This document shows, piece after piece, positions 12,980 through 23,205 of a stretch of 64,000 bases of DNA (position 1 is its first letter; each line of letters begins with the position of its first letter). Under the pieces are notes generated by a model. That model saw nothing but the letters and a program-made list of their open reading frames with translations. It did not search any database and was not told the origin of the DNA. Source of the stretch: Reticulascus tulasneorum (lineage: Eukaryota > Ascomycota > Sordariomycetes > Glomerellales > Reticulascaceae); NCBI GenBank assembly GCA_001557505.1, contig LSAX01000011.1:744001-808000 (forward strand), read 5' to 3'. Position numbers and translations under genes: made by a program.

Positions 12980-15404
12980 ATGGAGACCCCCAAATTGCCA
13001 AAGAGCAAAGACTTGCCGCTCGCCCACATCTTCGGCGCAAGGGCCGGGATCCCTTCATCCTCCGCGATACCTTCATCCTCGCCCGCTTTCGGCACTCCGG
13101 TGCACCCTCTTAAGCCCTTCACAGGCGCGGTACCCGGGAAACATGCAATTCTGCCCATAATCCTCCCGCCAGCGACGCTACGACCGTTAGCCTTCCGGAC
13201 TTTCACCAAGAAGCACAGCCTAACGCTGACCTCCTCGGCTCTGCAAGACCTCGCGACCTTTATTGGCCGCCACTGCGGTTCAGCATGGCGAGAGGAAGGT
13301 CTCGCTGAGAAGGTCCTAGAAGAAGTTGCGAAATCCTGGAAGGGACGGAATGGGGGCGTCATAGTGGATGGCGCGAGCGCAGAATTGAAGGATATCCTCA
13401 AAGCACTGGAGGGGAACATGAGCGGTGGGAAGATCATAATGGGAGCAAAGGGCTTGAGCCGACAGAACAGTCTTATGCTGGATTCGGCTCAGGTGTCTGA
13501 CTTGTCGAACACAAGACTCGGCTTACGGCCGGCAATGTCCCTGACAAGGGAAGACAGCCAACAAAGCTTGGGTATGTCGAGTCTTGGAGTCGAGGAAGAG
13601 ACGGATGACGATAACGTTAATGATCCTCGGAAATGGCTCAAAGTCGTCGACGCGTACGAACAGCCACGGATGTATTACAATGTGGGGAAGAAGCATTTCG
13701 AGAAGTATGTGATATCTACCAGCTTACCGGTACTGCCACTAACGAAAAGGCAGAGAAATCACAAAACCCTCACTCCTCCCTCCGGCGTCCCACAAGACGA
13801 CCGTCTTTCGAAACAGATACAATGTTGTCCACCAACGTCTACTCCGAAACGAGTCCTTCCAGACATCAGCCGTTGCAAGCTCAAGGGCAGCAACTGTGAA
13901 GGGATCATCTTCCAATCAACAAAACCACAAGCTCACACCAATATCAAACCTGCTCGGCCGCCATGGTAGTCATCATATGCTACTTGGGCTCTTGGTAGTA
14001 TTACCGGCAGGTGGCCTGGCCATCAGCGACCTAACGGGCACAATTGCCCTGGATCTCTCGCAAGCAGTTTCCATTCCTGAAGACTCAGCGTGGTTCACCC
14101 CAGGCATGATAGTTCTTGTAGACGGTGTCTACGAAGAGGAGGAGGAGTCGGTCGGTAAGGGCCTAAGCGGCAGCAGCGGTGTTGGTGGCACTCTCGGCGG
14201 TCGATTGCAGGGGTTTTTCATCGGCCAACCGCCATGCGAGAAACGGAATGCTACGCTCGGCGTGAGCGGGCTTGACGGCGGCCAAGATCACACTATAGGA
14301 GGTGGATTCGGCTGGATCGACTTCCTAGGGGTTGGTGGTGAAAGAGCTACTGGGCCCCGCATGCGAAAATTAGAACAACGCCTCCTTGGCCAGCGTTCTT
14401 TCGATGACACACCGAGCCGAGGGCGTATGGTCATACTCGGCGAGTTGAACCTCGACCAGCCACGGACGCTGCAAGCAATCCGGAAGATTCTCACGATATA
14501 CGCCGCCGAGCCGGAGGGCTGTAGTCCCATGACGTTCATACTCACTGGCAACTTCACCCAACATGCCGTCCTCGCAAGAGGTGGCAGCGGCGGCAGCATA
14601 GAATACAAAGAATACTTCGACTCCCTGGCCTCTACTCTCTCCGACTTCCCCACCCTTCTCCAGACTTCAACATTCGTCTTCGTCCCCGGCGACAACGACG
14701 GCTGGGTCTCCGCCTTCTCGGCTGGCGCAGCAGTGCCTCTGCCCCGGAAACCGGCCCCAGATGTATTCACCTCGCGCGTAAGACGCATGTTCGCCGCTGC
14801 GAACGCGGAAAACGGTGCCAAGACGGACGGCGAGGCGATCTGGACGACAAACCCCAGCCGGCTGACTCTCTTTGGACCGAACCACGAGATCGTGCTGTTC
14901 AGAGACGACGTCTCGGCAAGATTACGACGGAGCTCCGTGCGGCTCAAGTCTTCGAAACAAGACGCCAGTGATGCGGAGAACCAGCCCCCTGTTGACGACA
15001 TCATCATGTCTGGCGCCAATGAGCGTGCCTCGCAACATGGCGAAGTAATGGATGTGGATGCCGCCACAGAGAGACCTGCGGCGCAAGAGGTTGCCCCTGA
15101 GGTATCGCAAGACATCCACACGGCACGAAAACTGGTCAAGACGCTTCTCGACCAGGGTTATCTCGCCCCTTTCCGGCAGGCCATCCGGCCCGTGCACTGG
15201 GATTACGCGACTGCGCTGCACATATACCCCCTACCTACGGCGATGGTATTGGTCGACACCACGGCGCCGCCATTCTGCGTCACGTACGAGGGCTGCCATG
15301 TCATGAACCCGGGGAGTGTGCTGGTACCGGGGCGACGGGGTGTGGGCCGATGGGTCGAGTATGAAATCGGCAAGGTTGGGAGGTTGAGGGAATGCTTGTT
15401 TTAG
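12980..15404 (+). CDS. DPB2: DNA polymerase epsilon subunit B
   Basis: Two exons, 12980-13704 and 13754-15404 (49-nt intron with CTAAC branch and GCAG acceptor), 791 aa. Unspliced, the frame is broken near codon 242; splicing restores HFEK-EITKPSLLPP and then the conserved FRNRYNVVHQRLLRNESF. The C-terminal half shows the inactive calcineurin-like phosphoesterase fold of polymerase B-subunits, with LLGRHGSHHMLLG, GELNLDQPRTL, ILTGNF and FVPGDND (about residues 551-557), plus an OB-fold segment (LTGTIALDLSQA ... FTPGMIVLVDGVYEEEE). Dpb2 is essential for assembly of the leading-strand polymerase and links it to the GINS/CMG helicase. A Ser/Asn/acidic insert (about 685-725) near the end is likely flexible. 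A 283-codon antisense frame over this gene is a by-product of composition. Confidence 0.94.
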
Positions 15405-15696
15405 TGTAAAGGGGATCTGGGAATAGCATATGGCCGAGTTATGATAGACGCATGAAGCAAGTGAACGAAGGAATGACTACGCCAAACTTGATAACATAAC
15501 CCCACTAAGCTGGCCTTTAATGATATGAGAATCGATGAGTATTTCCACCGTGGTATAAGATGCAGAGTGACCTAACCCCAACCGTCCATGGCTTTCCAAC
15601 TTTCCCAGACCGAACCTACGGTTGTGAGCCGCCCATCCAGTAATTTTACCAGAACCATTCGCTAGAGCACTCGTCATAAATACCCATTGACACTCC

Positions 15697-18600
15697 TTAC
15701 TGTAGCAACAGCGACTCCTCGTGCAGAACCCCGAACAATGCCTCAATTTCCTTCTGCACGGTCTCCAGCTCATGTGCAACCTGAGCCGTGACAAGGGTAT
15801 AGGCGTATAAAAGAGCATAGTCTCGTTCATTCGCTACGACAACTTCTTGACTAGGCGGCTCGTTCTCCTGCTGCCCCTGAACTTTTTGTCCCGGATGCGT
15901 CTTGCGGAAATGATAGACCTTGCCCAGCAGCCTGTCCTTGTTGCCCATTACAGAGGGGATAGCATCCGTAAGAGGGTACTCGAGCATCATGGAGCTGGCA
16001 AGCACCTGGAAGACGTGGCAGATCCTATCACAGAGGAGGGCGCGTTCGGGGGCTGTGTATTCAAGAAGCGCGCGTTCGCCTTCGGAAAGGTGGCCGCGTT
16101 TTTGAGTGACGAGGCGCATGGCATGGAATCCGTCGAGAATCTTGTTGGTGGATTGCATGATACGGCCATACGCTTCGTCGGGAAATGGACCACGCAGCTC
16201 GAATTCGCTCTTCGCCGCATTGCGGAGCGTCTCTAGCTTGAACGCTGGGAAGCTGTTAATATTGTTTCATCTTAGAAAACGAAAGGTGCTTACCATAGCG
16301 CTGTAAGGCTTCCTGCTCCCCGGCCTTGATGTATGACCTTCTATTGTCGCTCTTGAGCAGGATAGCCAAAGGTCCACGCCTCCAGATCAGTCCCAACTGA
16401 AGGTAAAGAACTGCCAGGCCTTCCTTGAACTTTCGTCTCCCAGAAATTGGCCAAATAGCTCGGCACACAATGATACCCCACATGATACCAAGGGTGACCG
16501 AAATGACTCTATGGTAGCAGATTTCGAACATGAGGGGGTTCTTGCCACCTTCGTCAAGTTCGTCGTCGTCGTCATCTTCCACTCTCTGCGACAAAGAGTA
16601 GGCATACAGAACAGTAACGTTCCAAGCCAGCAGCGTAATGCGACCAAGGGGACCATTTCCAATGACCAACATCACGTAAAAGCTACAAAAGCTTACAAGC
16701 CAGCCGAGGAAAGCCAGGACGACGGCGTTCCCCTGACTTACTGCCCAAGCTCCCATGGCGAGACTCGCGCCAATCAGAGTGCCGAGGAATCTGGCCGTGC
16801 CAGTCGTGTTTGCCGCTCCTACAGTCATGCTCACGACGATCATGTAAGACAGCAGACCCCATTCGCCTCGCCAGTGCTGATAAGTTGGTCTTGTGGCTGG
16901 GACGAAGGCAAAAGCAGCCCAAGCAATGGCGCCAATGCCAACCTTAATACCAAACCGAACTTGGCCAGTCAGCATGAACATTAGTCCATCTTGAAATGGG
17001 GCAACTTACTGTCCTCTCGGCCCAATACTCTCAGCATTTTCAACAACCTTTGTGAAGCAGCTCTAATAAACCTGCTAGCATTCGGAGCGGCATTCCAGCT
17101 GAACGTGTCCCGTTGCTGGACCATGGTGTCAGGAATCCCCCTAGGTACGGCTGTCTTCCTGATGGCTCTGACAGGGGGCTCAGGCGGCTCCAATAAAGTC
17201 TCACGGTCAGGATCATCTGATGGCAGGCGGGTATTCCAGTGGAAAAGTTCCCAGATCTTTAGCCAGTTCCAGCTTCGCCTACTCAGCTCTCGGGTATACT
17301 TAAGATCCTCCAAGACAGTCAAATACCCGTCTATATCTTCTGCAACGGATTGCAAGCTGAAACTGAAATGTCCACAGGCAGCTGCCACTTCTTCGATATC
17401 CGCTTGCACTTTCTCGGATCTCGATCGACCAAGCTCAATGCTGTTGTAAAGCTCGTGTAGCGCGTTCCCCCTGGCATTATCATAGAGGTTGAGAGCATCC
17501 CTGAGACTCTGCTTGAAGTGTTGATTTATCGTTATCTTGTAATCTGGACTAGCACCAAAAACTGGATCCCTCAGTATCTCTGATAGAGTAAAAGCCAACG
17601 ACTTCATCGAGGGTCCCAGCAATGCAATAAACAACTCAAAAATCTCGGAGGGCATGCGGAACATTGGCGGTGGCGCAATGGATGGGTCCTCCAACGCCTG
17701 CTCTATCGTCGTTTGCTCCTGAGGCTCATGCTCGTCAGACTCATCTATCGCAGAAAGCGTAGCAAAACGGTCCTTAGCAGTTTTAAGGTAGTTCGACATC
17801 GCACGCGTGAGCGTCGGTGTGAAAACGGTACTGCCAGGTGATAGCGGTGCTCCCGAGCCGGCGTCTGTCGGCATCTCCTTCAGAAGAGCAAATTGGGTAT
17901 TAGCAGCGCTTCTGAGACCGCCTATTTCTTGTGACAAACTCTCTAGAGATTTCACGACGCTTTTATCTAGGGCGTATGTCTTTTCCCGTCCCAAGACATA
18001 GTGTTCCAGTTTGGCCTCTCTCAAGTTACTCGTCATCTTGGAGTAAATGGACTTGTAATTTGAGACGGCCTGGTTGAATTCTCCGGAAAGAAGTTCTTCT
18101 TCGGATCCGTTCAGGAAACCACGGGTGATCATCGAAAGCATATCTCCAAGCGACACCGATGCATTGTTCATGCTCTGTCTCAACAAAGACCTGGCCGAGA
18201 CTCTCCAGACGAGAATGTTGACAAAAGCCGTGATGGAGATGCCCATGGCCAACATCTTAAGAACCTGAACAATCTTCACGGCCGAGAACTCGCCTCCTTG
18301 AACCGAGTCTTCTTTTGTGACCACGGAGATGATAGCAATCGAAGCGAGCGTGGATCCAACGTTAACCAGTGGACTGTTCATTCGCTGCTTGACCCATCCA
18401 ATGAATCCAAGCCCTCCTCCGATGAAGAGGATGAGGATCAGAGCATGTGCCAAAGATTGCATTCCAAACTGTGTACCAAAAAGAACTGACACGCCCATGG
18501 ACATAAGCGAAATGATCTCGCCGTAGGTGACTGCAATGATGGATATAATGACAGCCTCCACCATCGAGCCCCATGTTCTGCTTGCGTGGAAGTACACCGT

Positions 18601-19054
18601 CAAAGTCGCAACGATGTGCTTCCCATCAGGTTTGCCCAGAAAGTCCGACACAGGCGATAAGAATGTTGCCATGCTTCCCAGAAGATAGGCAAGAGTGCAT
18701 TTCAACACGCCTCTCCCTGCCGAGGAGTTCAGCCAGTCCCAGAACCGCCACGCAGTAGTTTTGGCATTGTGTTTTATGACGTCTAACCGCTCGCCCATCG
18801 TCTCCTGAGACACCATCGAATGGTAGCCATCTGGGTCCTCGGACGGGTCTTCGAGACTCGACGTTCGAAGTGAGAATTGCCGACGGCTTCGCTCGCCAGT
18901 TCCGGGAATGATGAATGTTCCATTGCGTAGCTTCTGCACCAAAACATTAATTAGCAGGGAAATTTCGGAGCACAGAGCTCTATCATGCGCAGTCACTCAC
19001 ACTTCTCTTCGATGGCCTCCTCGGTGGCCATTGGCTTGTCGATGACGAGCTCAT
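15697..19054 (-). CDS. FUSC/BRE4-type multi-pass membrane transporter-like protein (DUF2421-type C-terminus)
   Basis: Four exons on the minus strand: 19054-19001, 18933-17010, 16959-16294, 16244-15697 (introns 67, 50, 49 nt), 1063 aa. The start is the ATG whose 18-codon first exon (MSSSTSQWPPRRPSKRS) splices in phase to KLRNGTFIIPG; a second ATG downstream is out of phase. Two membrane blocks are visible, about residues 94-270 and 663-800, each with several hydrophobic helices, separated by a hydrophilic helical region. The first begins VLKCTLAYLLGSMATF and the second VGIGAIAWAAFAF, as in aluminium-activated-malate/fusaric-acid-resistance-like (FUSC) proteins and yeast Bre4, linked to brefeldin A sensitivity. 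The C-terminal cytosolic part (SEFELRGPFPDEAYGRIM ... TAQVAHELE) fits the DUF2421 family. Substrate unknown. Convergent with DPB2 (292 bp). Confidence 0.85.
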
Positions 19055-19568
19055 CACGAGCTTTCTCTGCTCCTCAAGCTTGGTCCGACGCAGTGCTCAT
19101 TCAAGTTCTGGCTTGTTATGCAATACAACGCAAGCTGGAGGTCTCTCTCTAGGTGTCCGGCGTTAGTACGAGGGTGCCAGCTTTCGCCCGTAACTGCAAC
19201 TCGGGTGGTGATGTAGCAGTCTTCGCCCTGCCTCAAATAGTCCAAGATCCGGTTGCCGCGAATTGGCGATGCCGTACACCCGTACTTCCATCAAATCTGG
19301 GGAAGCTTGTGCCACAGTTAAGACGAACGGTAGATACATAAGGTAATTAGCACTAACCAGGCCCACTGTGGCGGCGGTGTGCCCCGCATGTGTGGCTTGA
19401 CCACGTGCTAACCCCTTTGCTCACTGCCCATGACTCTTTAGACCAGGGCAAGTCAAGCCCACTTACAAGTTAGTTGCTCCTCACTAAATAAGGAATTATA
19501 CACTTTATGCCGCAGAGGTGGTGATGAGTCGTCCTCATTCGGCTTGGGGAGACATATAATTCGACTTG
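19055..19568. promoter_or_regulatory. Bidirectional promoter region, FUSC-type protein / HAD phosphatase
   Basis: 514 bp between divergent start codons. It should contain both promoters. No specific element is claimed. Confidence 0.45.
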
Positions 19569-20632
19569 ATGCGAAGATTTGTATCTCAGATGGCCACCAA
19601 GAACGTTGTCAGACGGTTTGCGCCGCTCAAGCAAGGCACGACCAAGGAGAACGGTGCTCTCCCACTCCAAGGAGTTGTATTTGACGTTGACGGGACATTA
19701 TGGTAAGTTCCTAAGCAGTGTAACTCGTTCTGCTTGTTTCGTCACTCGAAGCCTCTCGCAAGCAAACATTGGTCTCGGAGGCATATGCTATTATATTGCG
19801 TCATGACTTTTGTGACTCCAACTTTGCCAGGTTGTGGATGCTAAGGATAACTTGCAAACCATGGCCTTTGAATTGTGTACAATGCCGAATGGAGTAGCAT
19901 GGATTATTTCGACATTGTTTCGACTTGGCGGATTCGTCTACTGTTTCCCTTTTAAAGCCCTCACAGCTCATCTTACTGACGATTCTTAGTGAGCCTCAAA
20001 CCTATATGTTCGCCGAGATGCGGCAGGCCCTAGGTATCACCAAAGCCGTCGACATCCTGGACCACATCTACGCTCTTCCAACCCCTGAAGCCCAAGTCGC
20101 CGCAATGGAGTCCATCAGACAGATCGAGCGCACCGCCATGGCTAGTCAGGTCGCTCAGCCTGGCCTCACCACGTTAATGTCGTACCTCGACTCCCGTGGA
20201 ATTCGCAAGGGGATCTGCACGCGCAACTTCGACGCGCCTGTGGCGCACCTGCTCTCCAAGTTCCTCACTGGCTCCGTGTTCGAGCCGATTGTGACGCGGG
20301 ACTTTCGCCCACCCAAGCCTGACCCGGCGGGGATCTTGCATATTGCAAGGAGCTGGGGGTTGTTGAAAGCAAAGGAGAGCGAAAGAGGCGGAGACGGTGA
20401 AAGGGTCGAGGAGCAGAGCGACGCGGATGCGAGCGGGCTGATCATGGTTGGAGACTCGATTGACGATATGACCGCTGGCCGAAGGGCTGGTGCGGCGACG
20501 GTACTGCTTGCAAATGATGTGAATGTCCATCTTGTGGATCATGAACACACTGACTTGGTGATAAGCCGGCTGGACGAGCTCATTCCCTTCCTTGAGGAAG
20601 GCTTCGCATGCCGGGCCATGACTCCTCAATAG
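19569..20632 (+). CDS. HAD-superfamily hydrolase (phosphatase)
   Basis: Two exons, 19569-19702 and 19990-20632, 258 aa. The intron is 287 nt, long for this window; splicing joins VVFDVDGTL to CEPQTYMFAEMR. HAD motifs are complete: motif I DVDGT with the nucleophile Asp39 and acid/base Asp41, motif II in the ICTRN segment, motif III lysine in FRPPKPDP, motif IV GDSIDDMTAGRRAG. The cap between motifs I and II is small and helical (subfamily I type). The family includes phosphoglycolate and sugar-phosphate phosphatases and yeast YOR131C-type proteins; the substrate is not predictable. The N-terminus (MRRFVSQMATKNVVRRF) is basic and could target mitochondria if the first ATG is used; a second ATG at codon 8 would remove most of it. 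Convergent with STE7. Confidence 0.85.
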
Positions 20633-21150
20633 ACAACAAAATTTTATGGACTACAGAGCCTCAGGTGGGAGCGTGCGTTATCGATAATTCAATTTCCATT
20701 ACAAATGGGGCATAATAGTCGAGCATGGATGTTGGGGCCATCAGAGACCGATGGTACATAGTCCTTAGAGGTCACATATAGACAAAAGATCATAGAGATC
20801 ACTTAAGCACTCGGTCATGTTGTCTAGATAGCATGTACGCCTACAGTGAAAGCCAAACCTCCAAGCTTTGCTACATACACGACTTCCCTACATAGGAATC
20901 GCCCATTTTCCCTTTCTAAGATTGATGTCGCTCAGATGAAGCAGTTCTGTCCAATGCTGACGGTGAAAGGAACATTACGTGTAGGGCTTCGATGGCCGAA
21001 CATCATTTCTTTCGGAGAATTTGGTGTGCAGCATATGACTTTTCAAAATGATGCGCCGACAGATGCTGGAGGGCGATAAACCACACGGAACTTTGCTTGG
21101 ACCTGCCGCATTTCCAGGCGAACAGGAAATATAAAGAAATGAAAAGTATC
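20633..21150. other. Convergent 3' intergenic region
   Basis: Between the HAD gene stop and the end of the possible STE7 extension. It is A/T-rich and probably 3' UTR of both genes. No gene was seen. Confidence 0.55.
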
Positions 21151-21477
21151 TTAAAGATATTGGAAAGGAGCGGCGGGTGGATAGTCGACGTCGTCATCCG
21201 GTTCCTCTACGTAAGGCTTCCGGTATCCGCCAAGTGATGGCTTCGAGGTGATTCGCAAGGTGCTTTCTTGTTGAGTCCGTGGAACCGCGTCCGGGGACGA
21301 AGTAACAGATTCAAGAGGTGTCCTCTCGGGCCATGCCCCAGATTGCTCCACCCGCTGCTCAAATAGTCCCGAAGTCCTGAGAGAAGCAAGGTAGGCAAGC
21401 GCTCGCTTTTCTGGATCCTCCTCATTTGACCATGGTGGTGGTGGACACTTGTAGATGGATATAAGGTTCTCCTTCAA
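21151..21477 (-). other. In-frame open extension downstream of the STE7 stop codon
   Basis: Directly after the TAG at 21480-21478 the same frame stays open for 108 sense codons and then TAA. It contains no ATG of its own. The sequence has protein-like composition, with motifs such as PPPPWSNEEDPEKRALAYL, KPSLGGYRKPYVEE and DYPPAAPFQYL. A consistent 54-nt intron can be drawn from donor GTATAT (starting at 21501) to acceptor ACAAG (ending at 21448). It contains a CTAAC branch-like motif and the TAG, and keeps phase 0. The region could then be a spliced C-terminus, a readthrough extension, or a fossil of one. See findings. Confidence 0.5.
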
Positions 21478-23205
21478 CTAGTTAGGGGCACCAGTATATA
21501 CATCATTGATGTAGTTGCGATTTGGGGGTAGACCAAATGTGGCTTGTCTTCGGTTCTCCCTTCGCAATTCATCCGGGGTCTCCTTACGAGGTGGAGGGGG
21601 AGGAAGCGGGCCCCCTGGCGGTGCGGGACGGACCGGGAGGCTGAACGTTGCAGCACTCGCACTTACAGGACCGGCGCTGTTTGGATGGTCGCTCACTTTA
21701 GGAATGGAATTGGTGGTGATGATTCTCTGTCCCAGTCCTGGGTGCGCTGATTGTGCTGGGCGGCCGATGCTGCCGATCCCGTTCCTCGTGGGGGAGCGAT
21801 TTTGTGATCTGCCATAGCCATCACGGGGTGAAATGATCCCTGCTCCTGCAATAGGAATTTCTCCCGATGTGGGTGTGTGAAGTGCGCCACCATCAATCAA
21901 TGCTGTGTGGAATGTGGGAGAGTCGCTCGAGTTGAGCAAATCTCGTGTGGCAGGCGAGAGCTGAGGAGCGAGATGTGACTTGCGATTATCTCTCTCCATC
22001 AGTCCAACAGCCCAGTCTCTTAAGTCTACAGGAGTTCTCTTGGCGGCCTGAACGAAAGGATCCCGATCCTAGCATGGGTTAGTATTGCAAGAGCCAAGTG
22101 GATTGTGACATGGTTACTTACGTAGAGATCCTGGGGTGTCGGCCGTTCATCCGGCTTCTTTGAAAGGCACCGTTGAATCATATCCTCCAGAATTGAAGGG
22201 AATGCATCGCTCTTCGGCAGACTTGGCGCAGGTTCGTGTACGATCTGTTGAAGCAGATCCAGAATGCCGGCAGGTGCGCATTCTCCGTCGGAGAGTTGCT
22301 CGCTGGCATTGAATGGAAACTTGCCAATAGCAAGTTCCATGACAGAGAGTCCGAAACTCCAGACATCGGATTTGACCGTATATTTCTCGCCTTGGATCCG
22401 CTCCGGAGCCATATAGGTAGATGTTCCCACAAAGGTATCGGCCACCGAGTTGATGAGCTCGCCGGACACTCCGAAATCGCATAGTTTGATGCTGCCCCTG
22501 GAGTTGACCAAGATATTCGACGGCTTGATGTCTCGATGCATAATGTGATGCTTCGAATACAAGTATGTCAATCCGCCCAAGGTGGCCTCAGCGATCTTCC
22601 CTAGAACATCTACTCGAATCGGGCCAAAGACACGGGATACTCGATCAAGTGCACTATAGAACCGCGTCAGTCACCATACAGCCGCGCGGCGATCAAGTAG
22701 GCTTACCCAACATCCATGTATTCCATACACATGATAACATCGTTGTTGTCGTTCAGGAATGCACCGTAGAAGTTCACTATGTGCTCCGATTGGCAGCCAT
22801 GCATAATCTGAAGTTCGCGAACAATCCGTTTTCGCATCTCCTTCTTGGCTTCGACATGGATGACCTAATAAAGTCAGTAAGCGAATTCAAATCGAAAAGC
22901 GTATATCCCATTACCTTGCGAGCCATAACCGTACCAGTGAGTATGTGTCGAACTTTGCTGACCGTGCCACCATTCCCCGACCCAAGTTCCTTCATTATTT
23001 CTAGATCTTCCGGCCGCAGATCAAGTTTGTACTCAATCCCAATCTCGAGTTGCGCTGTTTGATCGTTGCCATCGTTGTCGCGGGAATCTAGCTCAGAAGC
23101 TCTGCTGGTTTCGGCGGTCGGCGGGGGCTTGGGAGCAGCAGGTGTCAGGGCAAGTCCCTTGACATTCTTGCGCTTCATCGAGCGCGGAGCAAAAGAATCG
23201 GTCAT
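21478..23205 (-). CDS. STE7: MAP kinase kinase of the mating/infection-structure cascade, STE7 type
   Basis: Four exons on the minus strand: 23205-22915, 22864-22707, 22653-22122, 22068-21478 (introns 50, 53, 53 nt), 523 aa to the first stop. The N-terminus carries a MAPK docking motif, KRKNVKGLALTP (11-22). Kinase features: glycine loop GSGNGG (75-80), Lys97 in VMARK, HRDIKPSN, DFGVSG, and an activation segment with Ser and Thr in the SVADT motif, followed by GTSTYMAPERIQG. Its family is the Ste7/Fuz7/Mst7 kinases that phosphorylate Fus3/Pmk1-type MAPKs controlling mating, fusion and appressorium formation in pathogens. The C-terminal 180 residues are Pro/Ser-rich, ending shortly after PPPPPPRKETPDELRRENRRQ. 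The frame remains open past the stop (separate entry), so the true C-terminus may be longer. Confidence 0.93.

Noticed and set aside
14288..15139. 283-codon frame on the minus strand over DPB2
   Set aside because: It lies wholly inside the conserved DPB2 exon, lacks domain signal, and follows from GC-rich codon bias.
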